Assembly (NCBI GenBank): GCA_023374025.1
Contig: SIJG01000061.1
Span: 342,740 to 406,739 of the forward strand
DNA length: 64,000 nucleotides
Direction: 5' to 3'
Source: Heterodera schachtii
Lineage: Eukaryota; Nematoda; Chromadorea; Rhabditida; Heteroderidae
Shown: piece after piece, positions 9,346 through 21,207 of the stretch
Layout: every line of letters begins with the position of its first letter
Position numbering within the stretch: position 1 is the stretch's first letter
Position numbers and translations under genes: made by a program
The notes under the pieces: model-generated
What the model saw: the letters and a program-made list of their open reading frames with translations, nothing else
Told to the model about the DNA's origin: nothing
The model's database searches: none

Positions 9346-12132
9346 TTAAATGATAATAAGCCTCAATATTGAAAATTTTCTGATTTCGTAATCGGACATT
9401 GTCAGTTCATTTATCAGTTCCGCTTCCCCGAGTTTCAACTTTTGCTTGTCCATAGCAATGCCTTTTTTCTCCTCAATTTTCTTCTTCAGCTGCTGCACAG
9501 TGTTCCAGTCATGGACATCCAATTTTAATAAGCCCAATTCAGCAACAAATATTTCTAAAAAATTCATTTAATAGTAAAATAAAAAAGATATGTTTACGTT
9601 GAGTAATAAAGCGATTGGGTAATATTTAATATGCTAAAAATCAAAACGGCCTAAATATGTGAAAAATTGAAGCAACGAAAAGCAACAAAAAAATATATAT
9701 ATATGTAAATTCATAAATCTAGCATTTATAAATGAATTTCCCCAGATTTTGATTAAATGGCATTTCTTTTCTTGTTTCGATAATGAAATAAAAACAGTGC
9801 AACAAAAATTTTCAGGATTTTTCAAAAGCGTTTTCTTCCTTTTGTGCCTAAAATTTATCACCGTTCAGCACACAATTTAGCTTTGTCCACCCCACGAAAA
9901 TAAAAATTTTATTAGCTTTTTCAATAATTTTATCAAAAGGTCACATATTTGTCAGAATGCGGCAAAATCTATTAATAAATGGGCTAAACATTAATCAAAG
10001 AACCGACCGTAAGTGATAATTGGCGATGCTGGGCTCACCAACAGGTCAAGAGTTCTTATCTCGTACTCAGTGTTCGTATAGTTCGCGATTCCATAATTCG
10101 CGAGGGTCACATCGCTTCTAAGCCGTTTTCCTTTGTAAATCAGCGTTTGGTCAATTAGTGAAACGTTCTCCAATTCTTGGACTTTCCTCATTATGTACTG
10201 AATGGTGTACCACCGGTGCACAAGCATTTTTATAATTTTACCATTTGACATTTTTAAGTTTATTTCTTAAAACAATTTTTTAATGATCATTTGATCTTGA
10301 TGACGACTTATTTTAGCATATTTAAAAATTCTGTTTTTAAAATTTAGAATTAAAGGTTCAACTAAGAACCAATTCGTGGGTCATGTAAAGCATAAACATT
10401 CACCATTCATTACATGCAATGTCTTTATTTTATATAATAAATTCTTAATTGCCGTAATTGCCAGTGAAATGATTTCTAAGCAAATTTTCAAAAATTCCTG
10501 GCATAGGTAAACTTTGCTAAAAAAAGTAAAACAAAATTTTTTGCAGTACTTATTAAGGTACTAATTTACGGTTTTATGTACATAAAAACAGTTTCTCTGT
10601 ACGGCTTCATATAACATTGCGGATTAACTAAAATCTTTGCCCCGCTAACCGTCAGGTAAATGCGATTGAGGCTTAATTTCCAATGTAATTTCTGGCAAGT
10701 TTGACCCTTTGAAATATTGGGCCAATTCTTTCTTAAAGTCAGCTCGTTTTCCGTTTAAACAAAGCCTTAGCTGATCGCGCGGAATGCCCACTTTGGCCTT
10801 GATCATCCACTCAAGCTTTTGCACAGTGTCCGTACATTTAACCATCAGTCTGATCATTTTCTTATTTGTTAAATCCTTTACAAGAATTGGCCTTTCCTCG
10901 CTAAATCAGTCAATATTTATTTAAAATCTAACCTTTTTTGTTCTAACGACCTTGGCAAGGCAGGTCGTGGTACCAAGTAAAATACGAACTCATTTTCATG
11001 CCCTCCATTGTACTGGAAAATGGGCAATTCGGCCTTGCTGAGCTGAATGCCTAGGAAAAACAGCCGCTGCTCTCCAATCGGAATGCCTTTCAGATCCCAA
11101 ATTTTCTCCATAATGTCGTGCACAGTGTCAGACCTTTTCATTGCAAATTTTAGCATTATTTTGTTCAAGCTGACAAACACAGATATTTCTTGTTGAACCA
11201 AAGCGGAAGTAGTTGCTTCGCTTGGCATTTCATTCGCAGTGAAAGGCCTAATAAAATGGAAATTAATTCGAAAAAAGTTTAGGTAAAGGGATCAGAACTA
11301 CAAAAGGCGGTTGTGGCAAAATAGAAGAGCATAACAAATGCAAAATCGATATATCAGGAAAATGTACTAAATTTAAAAAACATTTAATGCCTTAATGTTT
11401 TATGAAAGGAGCAATAATTACAAACAGGCTATTTGCTCAATCAAAATACAATCATTAATTATTTAATTACCTTTTGCGCAGCAATGCGGCAAACCTATGA
11501 GGAACTTCATCAATTACAACAGGCGTTGGGTGCACCGCAATGCTTGTGGATACGGCGCGCATCTTTGCATCAGACGAGACGGACACTGAGCTTAAAGCAT
11601 TTCCAAGCTGGGACACATCACGCATGTTGGCATCAGCCGAGACGGACACTGAGCGTAGGGCGATTCCAAGCGGTGAGATATCGTGAACGTTGGCTTTGCG
11701 GGTGTTGCCCATGCCACTCGTGGGCACATCGCGCATGTTGGCGTATACCGCACCGGGCGGTGGGAATATGGGGATTCCAAGCGAGGATACATCGCGGGAA
11801 ATGGGAGTGCCTTGCGTGTCCACCTCGCGTATGTCGAGATTTTCTTTCGCTGACGACGGGCGTAATACCATCCCAATTGTTGAAAAACTCTGTAAGTTGT
11901 AGTCGCTTAGCTTTCGACCGTCCTCAAGCTGAATGAATAGCATCTGCTGGTCGGGTGGAATGCCTTCTGTTTGGTGGATAAGCGTCTTCAGTTTGTCAAC
12001 GGTTTCCGTTTCGCCAACATCCAATTTGATCATTTTGCGCGGGACGAAGCTTTTCACAAAAAGTTGCATTTGTCCATAGCCAGTGGAAAAGTGGCACAAA
12101 CCAATGGACAAAAATAGCAAATAATAATTCAT
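9346..12132 (-). CDS. secreted protein of five ubiquitin-like domains, gene A
   Basis: Five exons join in frame into 564 residues: 12132-11471, 11247-10933, 10900-10650, 10265-10008 and 9554-9346. Every intron has GT and AG ends. Residues 1-20 are a signal peptide ([16 protein letters not shown]). Ubiquitin-like domain 1 follows ([28 protein letters not shown]), then an imperfectly repeated extension to about residue 220. Four more diverged ubiquitin-like domains follow, roughly one per exon ([58 protein letters not shown]). Domain 1 ends LRPSSAK, and no domain has a terminal Gly-Gly, so conjugation or processing like normal ubiquitin is unlikely. Secreted ubiquitin-related proteins are known effectors of plant-parasitic nematodes; a role here in mimicking or decoying host ubiquitin signalling is inference. 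A tandem duplicate lies at 16.4-19.4 kb. Confidence 0.85.
11471..11845 (-). repeat. repeated extension in exon 1 of gene A
   Basis: The exon encodes about four degenerate units of roughly 21 residues around the theme (A)NMRDVS.LG.AL.SVSVS.D after the first ubiquitin-like domain. The paralogue at 18.94-19.2 kb has fewer units, so the array changes length between copies. Confidence 0.65.
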
Positions 12133-13443
12133 GTTCTTTATCTATTGTATAACGAATAGAAGTATGGAATATGTTTTATATTTTTTATAATATATTGTTA
12201 TTTTTTAAGCAAATTATTTTTATTTAATTTGGCCAATATGCTGGGAAAAATCAAATTCATATAATTGATTTTTACAAGATTAATTCAATAAGAACAAAAT
12301 TGATGGCATGAAAATGGAAATTAGAAAAATTTTTTGATTATATTAGTGACGCAATTTTATATAATAGAAAATAAATTATTAATTATGCATTATTACAATT
12401 TTTAATTAAAATTACTGAACAGCTCAGTATTTGGGCCAACATTTTACAAAAACCGCCTTTTTTTTTTAAAATGATGGTTGTAAATAAAGTCCCTCCACCC
12501 TAAATTAGACTCCCCCTGAAATACCCTTCTGATGATTGTTGAAAAATAAGCACACTGGGGCTCTATTTAGGAAATACGGTAATCGTTATAGTCAAAAAAT
12601 CCTTTTACTGGAAATGGAGCCGAAAATTCATAAAAAAAAAATCATTAATTGGCATTCAGAGGGTTTTGCGCAGCACAAATTTGTTAATTTAATTTGTGAT
12701 TTTTCGCCAATTTTTATTTCAGCAATTTTCATTTATATTATTTGAAAATAAAATAATAAAAGACAATATACTTTAAATATGATAAAGATTAAATTCTTCC
12801 TGAATTTCGTCCACAATTCGAGTACTATTTGTTACCAGATTTAATAATTCAAATAGTAAATTAAATAATAAAAAATCGGTAAAATAAAATGCGGGTATAT
12901 GGGATGAACATTACTGCACATCACTACGCCAAGTTACATAGCCTACTCCCATTTTTTTCAAATTTCGATTAAGATTAAATTTACTTTATCCTTGCAACAA
13001 CAAAAAAAAAAATTCATGTATTCTGCAGCGGAATAACTTTATTTACATATGAAATTCATCTGAAAATAAATTGAAACTCCTTTTGGAATGCCTTCCGATA
13101 CTCCGTATTAAAATTGAAAATTTAATTTTAAAATATTTTTGCGCTTAAATAATACCTTGTAAAATATAAAATGGATCCGTTTGACACTCGCCAATTGTCA
13201 CATGAATTGCGATAATTAATTAATATCAAATTGTTGGCAATTATGAATCGGCGACAATAAGCATGATATTAATTAGACAAGAATTTTTTAAAACACTAAA
13301 AATTGAGCGGGAATAAACATTTAGTCAATCATATTTTTGGAGTTCGGCGTTTCCGAAAATTGTTTTTTTAAGAAAATTGAAATTGGTATTAGACTTTCAG
13401 TTTAAACACCGAAGCAGAGAAGCAGAAAACATATTTTGCTTAC
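12133..13443. other. no gene recognised
   Basis: AT-rich sequence upstream of gene A; its promoter should lie just right of 12132. I found no convincing coding region. Further exons of the receptor remnant to the right would lie here on the minus strand, but none is recognisable. Confidence 0.4.
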
Positions 13444-13872
13444 AATTCTGAAAAGGCAATTCCAATCAGTCGGTCAATGCCAGTGAAAAAAATTGCCTGA
13501 GCAATTCCCGCTTAATGTAAAATGATTTTAAAATTTTTATATTTTTTATAAATTTTACAAAGTCTAAGTGCCAAAAAGTAATTGGCTGTGCCATTTAGTG
13601 ACCAAAAAAATAAATAAATTTTAAAATTACAAAAAAATTGTTAAAATGATATAAATTTAATGTAAATAAACTTATTTTGTTTTGATTCTGACAAAAAAAC
13701 ATAGAAAAATTCAACATTATACCAATTACTATAATGATTCCATAACTTCCTGCAATTCCAATCAGAGACCAGCTAGGATAGACATCTCTGAAGGCCAAAT
13801 AAAACTGAAAGTTTGGCAGTAATAAATTATCTTTTACCAATTAATTACCGTATCATTGCCGTAATTATCCAT
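13444..13872 (-). pseudogene. serpentine receptor (GPCR) gene fragment
   Basis: Three pieces on the minus strand look like exons of a nematode seven-transmembrane receptor. ATG 13872 to 13849 encodes a short Asn-rich N-terminus and ends at a GT donor. Exon 13804-13723 encodes FYLAFRDVYPSW, then a hydrophobic first helix (LIGIAGSYGIIIVIG). Exon 13496-13444, bounded by CAG and GTAAGC, encodes FFTGIDRLIGIAF, resembling the third-helix GIDR motif of serpentine receptors. The exon for helix 2 is missing, the exon phases do not join and no later helices are found. I treat it as a remnant, but a gene with diverged exons is possible. Confidence 0.4.
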
Positions 13873-14491
13873 ATTGGCCAGGCCATAATTAAGGACCAAA
13901 ACAATCTTTTTTAAAGGTTTAATCAACATTTTAGCACGGAATTTTTGATCAAAATTTAAATGTAAATTTATAAATTGGAAAATAATGTTATTCCTATATA
14001 TTATTTTAAATCCTTCAAAAACAAATATTTTTTATTTTATAATTAAGTTCTATAATTTAGGTATTAATTTTGATTGTTATGATAAATCTATTTTTAAAAT
14101 AAATAAATTTATTTTTTAATGAAATACCTTGCTAAGAAAAAGAAAATGTTGATAAAATAAAGTTTCCAAGTGACGGACGGAACAAACTTGTGCTTAATTT
14201 CGTGACAAAATCTTGTAAGGAAAGTAATTAGCTAAATTAATTATGAATATTATTGTAAAACAATTTAATATTTGCGCTCGAGTGATTCCTGCATGTTGTG
14301 AGGAAATATGTCACGAAAAGTATCGGTTTTAAGATGAAATATCTCAAAAGATTTTGTGTTTTATGTAAAGGCCTTTAAAATTATTTATGGTAATGAGACC
14401 TGAAAAACTAAGCATTCTTAAATTTTAGGCTTTTTTCTATCTCTTAATACCTCAGTTTTACAGTTGATTTATTTTTTTTATTCATCATAAA

Positions 14492-14980
14492 TAGAGAACG
14501 AAAAAAGGCACGAAAAATCCCGATAAAGGCACTATAATAGGCACCAAAAACATGAAAAAGGCACAAAAATCCTCAAAAAGGCATTAAAAAGGCATTTAAA
14601 TTTTTTCTTAAGGATTTTTAAAGAGCAAAACACGTAATTAAAAGATTATTAAATATTTTATAATTTTTTTTTCGGATAAGGAAAATTTTTACACCTAAAA
14701 TTTTTATCAAGAAAAAAAAATTAAATTATGACGAATTTTTGAGAAAGTTTGTCAATTCTTAGGCGGTGTATTTTCTGAGATTTTTTCAGGTCATTTTTTA
14801 GGGGAGTATTTTCCAGATTTTATTGCATTTTTAATGGAACTTTTCGGAAAAAAGGCCAAAAAAGGCATAATAAAAATTCAACGTAGAAGCTTCAAACAAA
14901 GTGGTAAATGTGTTATTTATGCTAAATAGGTCGAAACTAGTTCGTAAAAAAAGGGCATATGCCTCAAAATTCGTTCTCTA
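14492..14980. mobile_element. hAT-like MITE with 8-bp target duplication
   Basis: Inverted termini TAGAGAACGAA and TTCGTTCTCTA are flanked on both sides by the perfect 8-bp duplication ATCATAAA. The 489-bp interior has no coding capacity. It is built of GGCAC/GGCAT plus A-tract words near the ends and TTCTTAGG.GGTGTATTTT-like motifs in the middle. The 8-bp duplication points to hAT-type transposition. Confidence 0.85.
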
Positions 14981-16375
14981 ATCATAAAAAATCCAATATT
15001 CAGTTTAGGGATTGCCAATTTAAAACATTTTTATCAAAAATGCACAAAACGCAAAAAATTTTAATAATAAAAAAGATCATAAAATTGCCATTTTCAAAAA
15101 ATATTCCGAAATCTTAAAAATCATTTGTATGAGTGGCGAAACAGTAATTAGATTTGGCATTCATGATGCGTGAGATTTCAACTTGTTGTTTTGGTTTCGA
15201 ATCTTGTGATGCACTCGAATATCATTTATGTTCATTTTGTACTTTTTATCTTAAGCAGCTTTTCAAAGGGTATTAGTATTAATCGATTAATTAATTAAAT
15301 TACCTGACATTAAATTCATTATAAAATTATAAAACAAAAAAAAAATGGAATATAAACAACATACATGAGTATGGCAGAAGGAAAAGTGGGCGGACAAAAG
15401 GTACGAAGCGCTTCCAAAAAGCCATAACAAAAAAAAATTTATTGCAAATTTCCAAATTTTTACAGCCGCACGCGCCTATCTGCGCTGCCGGTACCATTCT
15501 TCAAATGCACAGGGCATGGCTATGCTCGAATTTTAGTATATAAAAGGTTTGATTTTTTTTAATTTATAAACTTAGATAGATTCCAAAGCTTTTAACGAGA
15601 TTTGTTTTATTTCCAAAAAATAACAAGGCATCAACATGTACAAAAAGCGGTCAGAATATGTACATAAATATGTAAGAAAAATCCCGAAATATGTAAGAAA
15701 AATACCAAAATATGTAAGAAAAATACCAAAATATGTAAATAAAAATTTTTTAAATGGTTATTTTTTTGGAAAAATTTTTCGTAAAGGGTTAAATAGGCAC
15801 AAAAATACAATAAAAATAACCTAAATAGCCTTATGATCACATTTTTTTTATTTAAAAATTAATTTTTCAAAGGAAAACTTATAAATTCTCAAAAATTTTC
15901 AAAAAAATTTAGAAAAATTGCTAAACAGTACAAATGTGTACCAAATATGTACAAAAACCTCGAAATATGTAAATATGTATAAAAACTCCAAAATATGTAA
16001 AAATATGTAAATAAAAGTCCCGATTTTTGTTCGCAAACACAAAAAAGAAAGTGTTTTTCCTGCTATTTAGAGTGTAGAAGCCAGGAAAAAAATATGTATT
16101 TATATAAAATTGGCAACCCTTTGTATAAGTTGTAAAAAAGATGCAAAAATTTGACTTTTTTCAGTATTCGTGTTGAAACGTTTTCATAAAATATTTCGAG
16201 CTTCTAATTACGAAGTTTAAATGATGAGAAATTTATTAAATTGGGTCATCTGACAAAAATTTATTTTCTAAAAATGCCTGGGACACAGTTTGTGGGACCC
16301 AGATTACTCTACCTAGGAATTTTCTCCTTGAAAGTCGAAAAAACTCGATTTTTTGAGTAAGACGAATGATGAAAA
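14981..16375. repeat. ATGTA-rich repeat region, no gene
   Basis: From about 15640 to 16030 the words AAATATGTAAGAAAAATACC and ATATGTAAAAATATGTA are repeated. The same word family fills the MITE at 23177-23782 and the region at 32.3-32.9 kb. A terminus-like GGCAACCCTTT near 16110 suggests an old inverted element, but I cannot define both ends. Confidence 0.45.
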
Positions 16376-16430
16376 AAACCATAAATTTTTCACAAAAGAC
16401 AAATTACAACCGTCGAGAGAGAACAATTGT

Positions 16431-19400
16431 TTAAATGATAATAAGCCTCAATATTGAAAATTTTCTGATTTCGTAATCGGACATTGTCAGTTCATTTATC
16501 AGTTCCATTTCCCCGAGTTTCAGCTTTTGCTTGTCCATGGCAATGCCTTTCTTCTCCTCAATTTTCTTCTTCAGCTGCTGCACGGTGTTCCAGTCATGGA
16601 CATCCAATTGTAAAAACACCATTTCACAAATAAGTATTTCTAAAAAAATCCTTTTAATAATTAATAATGGGCAATGAATTAAAAGGCTCGGATTTTATAC
16701 GGCACAAATATGTGCAAAGAATTGGAGGAAAAAAAAGCAAAAAGGATTGTAAATTCACAAATTGTGGATTCAAAAATGAAATAGGATTTGAAAATGTTTC
16801 AAAATATTTTGCTTAAATTGCGTTTTTTAGCAACATAATAATAAATCAATGTTTATTTTTTCGAACTTTTTTTCAATTAAATAAAATTGTTTGGAAAAGA
16901 ACTTTTAAAGATTTTTCAAAACTTATTTATCCCCTTTGTATCTAAAATGTATCTCAGTTCAACACCCAGAAAAACATTTTGGGCAAATGTTTGGTTTTTT
17001 CACTTATTTTCATCATTAAAAAATTGCATCGACAAAAAATTTCACGATTTTTCAAAACCTTTTCTTCGCTTTGTGCCTAAAATTTGTCATTTTATTGTTT
17101 AGCACCCATTTATCTTTACCTATCGCCTAAATAAAAAAGGTTAATAGATCTTTCAAAAATCTGAACAAAAAGCCTCAAAGCTTTTTTAGTATGCGCCAAA
17201 ATCTATTAATAAATTGGTTAAAATTTCTCCGATGTCATCTATTTTTAATGGCGAACACCAATTTTGTTTCAGTCAACATGTCAGATTTTCTGTTGTTTTT
17301 CTCACTCTATGACATACGGTAAGATATATTAAAACAAAGAACCGACCGTAAGTGATAATTGGCGATGCTTGGCTTACAAACAGGTCAAGAGTTCTTATCT
17401 CGTACTCAGTGTTCGTATAGTTCGCGATTCCATAATTCGCGAGGGTCGCATCGCTTCTAAGCCGTTTTCCTTTGTATAGCAGCGTTTGGTCAATTAGTGA
17501 AACATTCTCCAATTCTTGGACTTTCCTCATTATGTACAGAATGGTATACCATCGGTGCACTCTCATTTTTAAAATTTTACCGTTGGACATTTTTATATTA
17601 ATTTCTGTAAAACAATTCTTTACTTTTGTTTGTGCATGACGGCGTTTAATTTTAACAGATATAAACTCGGTTTTTAAAATGGGATAACCGGTCAACTAAG
17701 AACCAATTCATGGACCATTAAAGCATAACCATTCACCATTAATTACATTGAATCAATGACATTATTTATGAAAAGAAATTTCTTAATTGCCGTAATTACT
17801 AATGAATGGATTTCAAAGCAAATTGTCAAATTTCCGTCTGGCATATCCCGTATATGCTCTTTTTGTTGCCCATGGGGGATTATTTTTCAACCTCCTCAGA
17901 AAGGGGGGATAATTGGAGACTGGGATTAAGATAGAGGGATTATTTTTCAAACGCCTCATAAACTGTGGGATATTGGAGACTGGGGGATTAATGGAGATTG
18001 GGGAATAATTAGAGAATATATGGAATTTAGCTAAAAAAAAATAGGGTTGCTGTACTTTATGGTACCAATTTTACGGTTTTATGTACTTGAAACTCTTTCT
18101 CTGTAAGGCTTCGTAAATATCATGGATTACAAAAATCTATTCCCCGCCAACCGTCAGGGGCATGCAATTGAGGCTTAATTTCCAGTGAAATTTCTGGCCA
18201 ATTTGGCCTTTCGATGTATTTGGCTAATTCTTGCTTTAAACCGATTCCGTTTCCGTTCAAACAAAGCCTTAGCTGATCGCGCGGAATGCCCACTTTGGCT
18301 TTGATCATCCACTCAATATTAAGCACAGTGTCAGTACTTTTAACCATCAGTCTGATCATTTTCTTATTAGTCAAATCCTTTACAAGAATTGGCATTCCCT
18401 CGCTAAATCAGTCAACATTTGTTAAAGATTATCATTTTTTTTCTAATGACCTTGGCAAGACTGGTCGTGGTACCAAGTAAAATACGAACTCGTTCTCACG
18501 CTCTCCATTGTACTGGAAAATGGGCAATTCGGCCTTGCTGAGTTGAATGCCTCGGAAGAACAGCCGCTGCTCTCCAATTGGAATGCCTTTCGCCACCCAA
18601 ATTCTCTCCATAACGTCTTGCACAGTGTCAGATCGTTTCATTGCAAGTTTTAGCATTATATTGTTCAAACTGCTGACAAATACAGATATTTCTTGTTGAA
18701 TAAAGAAGAAGTCGTCGCTTCGCTTGGCATTTCATTTGCAGAGAAAGGCCTAATAAAATAGAAATTAATTCGAAAAAAGGACTCTGTAAAGAGATCATAG
18801 CAGTAAAAAAAAGGCATAATAAGGACACTAGTCTCGTTGTTGAAAACATACGAAATTTCAAATAAAAAACAACAAAAAGAGTCTTTAAAAGTATTAGTGG
18901 CTTAACTTTATGAAAAGGGCAAAAAATATAAATAGGTTTATTGGGCCAGCAATGCTCCAACTGACATTGAGCGTAAGGTAATTCCTAGAGGGGATGTATC
19001 GTGAAGGTTGGCCTCGCGGGTACCGGGCATGCCAAACGTAGGCACATCGCACATGCTGGCATCTACCGCAGCGGGCGAAGGTAATACGGGCATTTTAAGC
19101 GGGTTCACAGCGCAGGTGTTAGCCACGCCAAGCGTGGACGCTTCGCGTATGTTGAGATTTTCTTTCGCTGACGACGGGCGTAATACCATCCCAATTGTTG
19201 AAAAACTCTGTAAGTTGTAGTCGCTGAGCTTTCGACCGTCCTCAAGCTGAATGAATAGCATCTGCTGGTCGGGTGGAATGCCTTCTGTTTGGTGGATAAG
19301 CGTCTTCAGTTTGTCAACGGTTTCCGTTTCGCCAACATCCAATTTGATCATTTTGCGCGGGACGAAGCTTTTCACAAAAAGTTGCATTTGTCCATAGCCA

Positions 19401-19447
19401 GTGGAAAAGTGGCACAAAACGTACAAAAATACCAAATGGTAATGCAT
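16431..19447 (-). pseudogene. secreted ubiquitin-like protein gene B (decaying duplicate)
   Basis: This is a tandem duplicate of gene A with the same five-exon layout: 19447-18938, 18749-18432, 18402-18152, 17604-17347 and 16639-16431. Exon 1 keeps the signal peptide ([15 protein letters not shown]) and ubiquitin-like domain 1 almost unchanged. A deletion of about 45 bp removed the end of exon 1 and its splice donor, so the frame ends at a stop at 18938. Exon 2 has a one-base loss at about 18695-18705 that throws its start out of frame, and its 3' donor GGTTAG has become TGATAA. Exons 3, 4 and 5 keep open frames and splice sites, with the same lengths as in gene A (251, 258, 209). It may yield only a short one-domain secreted protein, or nothing. 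Confidence 0.75.
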
Positions 19448-19499
19448 TGGTGAATTATTATCTATGGAAAATGACAAATGTTAAATTTATTATATTTCA

Positions 19500-20225
19500 T
19501 ATAATTATTATTATTCGTTGAAATTTTTTTTATATTTTGCCAATATGGGATTATTGAATATTGATTGATTTTTAATATTTTATATCAATAAGAAAAATAG
19601 TTGAGTCATTAAATGGAAATTATATAAATTCTTGATTAAAAATAATCAAATATTAATTTAATCCATATATTCGGGCATAATTAAATTAAAGTAGCAAAGC
19701 GCTGAATTGCAAAAATGTTAATTGTATTGTAATTAAAAATTTTAAATAATTTTCCAAGGGTATAAAAAGAAATTGTCAAATTTTGATGATTCGAAAACTC
19801 AAATTTATAGATTTACAGACATGGATTTTGGCTATATTTCACTCTTTAAATGAATTATTAAAAATTTTAAAGTTTTTTTCGAATAAGGATAAATTTTTAA
19901 CAAAAAATATTATCAAAAAAAAAAATTAAATTTTTGGGAAAATTTCTTCAATTCTTAAGTGTGCATTTTTCTTTTTCTTTTCTTTTTTTTCATTTTTGTA
20001 AAGGATTTTTTTAGGCACGAAAACTTTTCAAATAGGCACGAAAAATGTGAAAAAGGCACAAAAAATTACAAAAACGACAAAAAAGATGCAAAAATTGGCC
20101 AGTCAGGAATCCGATCAAATTAGTAAAAATGTATGAAGAAAAAAAAACTTTAAGAGATTGAGTTTAGAGAATTTTTCCAATTTCTAGGGGTTATTTAAAA
20201 AAAAATTCAGGACGATTTAGAGGCA
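19500..20225. other. upstream of gene B, AT-rich, no gene
   Basis: No coding signal. From about 19780 on it resembles the internal sequences of the MITEs in this window (GGCACGAAAA words, TTCTTAAGTGTGCATTTTTC), suggesting an old eroded element. Confidence 0.35.
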
Positions 20226-20620
20226 GGCCTGTAGCCAGAAAAAAATATTTAGGATGTGGGAAATCGAAGGCCTTTTTTTTTTGTCTTTTTTTGCTCTTCG
20301 ACCCAAAAATCCAGGCCCAGGCAAAACATAAAAAACCTGGATTTCCTAGACAATATTTTAGAATTGATTATTTGAAGTGACCGATGTTTTTTCAAGTTTT
20401 CAAAAAATGATCAAATAGATTTAAAAACAGATTAGCATTGTAAATTATATATTTTTAGATGTTCCCAAGCAATTAATTGATTTTTTCAAACATTTGTTTG
20501 CTTTTTAAAATAAATTTCCAAAAATCCAGGTCCAGGCCTGGATCCAGGTCTCGAAGAGCCTGGATTTTTCCTGGACCTGGATTTTCCTGGGTTTTTGTCC
20601 AGTTCAGCTCTCATGAGTAG
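20226..20620. repeat. CCAGG/CCTGG-rich inverted repeat element
   Basis: Words such as ATCCAGGTCCAGGCCTGG and their complements occur at 20310-20345 and 20515-20600, in opposite orientation around an AT-rich middle. This is the subterminal word-repeat style of the MITEs here, but I could not establish termini or a target duplication. Confidence 0.45.
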
Positions 20621-21207
20621 AATGCTCATTTTGCAGCAGATGCTGAAATTTTTGCTAACTTGGGGCGTGACAATAAGCATGAAAAAAAAGCATTTCTAAA
20701 TTAGTTTGAGGCTTCTAAGTCCAATTTTTTCATGCTGATTTTTGCTGATTTCTCGATTTTTTTAATTTTTGTGCTGATTTGGCATTTTGGTGCTTTTTTG
20801 TTGTTTTGTTATTTTGAGGAATTTTCTAAAATATTTCAGCGATTTTCAAAAAATTTATTAACAAAAATGCAATAAAAACGAAAAATGCACCTATTTTCTA
20901 GCTTTTTATTTTTAGCACCTAAAAAACCTAAAAAAATTTTTGAAAACTTGAAAACTTATTTTCACCTATTTTGGCGTTTTCCCAAAATTTGTTAACAAAA
21001 ATGCAATAAAAAGGAAAAATAGACCCTTAAGAATCGACCCAAAATTTTTTTTTCAAAAAATATACCCCTAAGAATCGAACTGAAAATTTTCAAAAATATA
21101 CCCCTGAGAAATAAAAATTTCTCAAAAATTCATATCCAAAATTTATTTGTTTATTTTCTTGACGAGAATTTTTGATTTTGAAAATTATGTACCCAGTATC
21201 TCATTAT

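Noticed and set aside
15636..15824. Open frame with repeated YVRKIPK
   Set aside because: It is a direct reading of an ATGTA word repeat and not a plausible protein.
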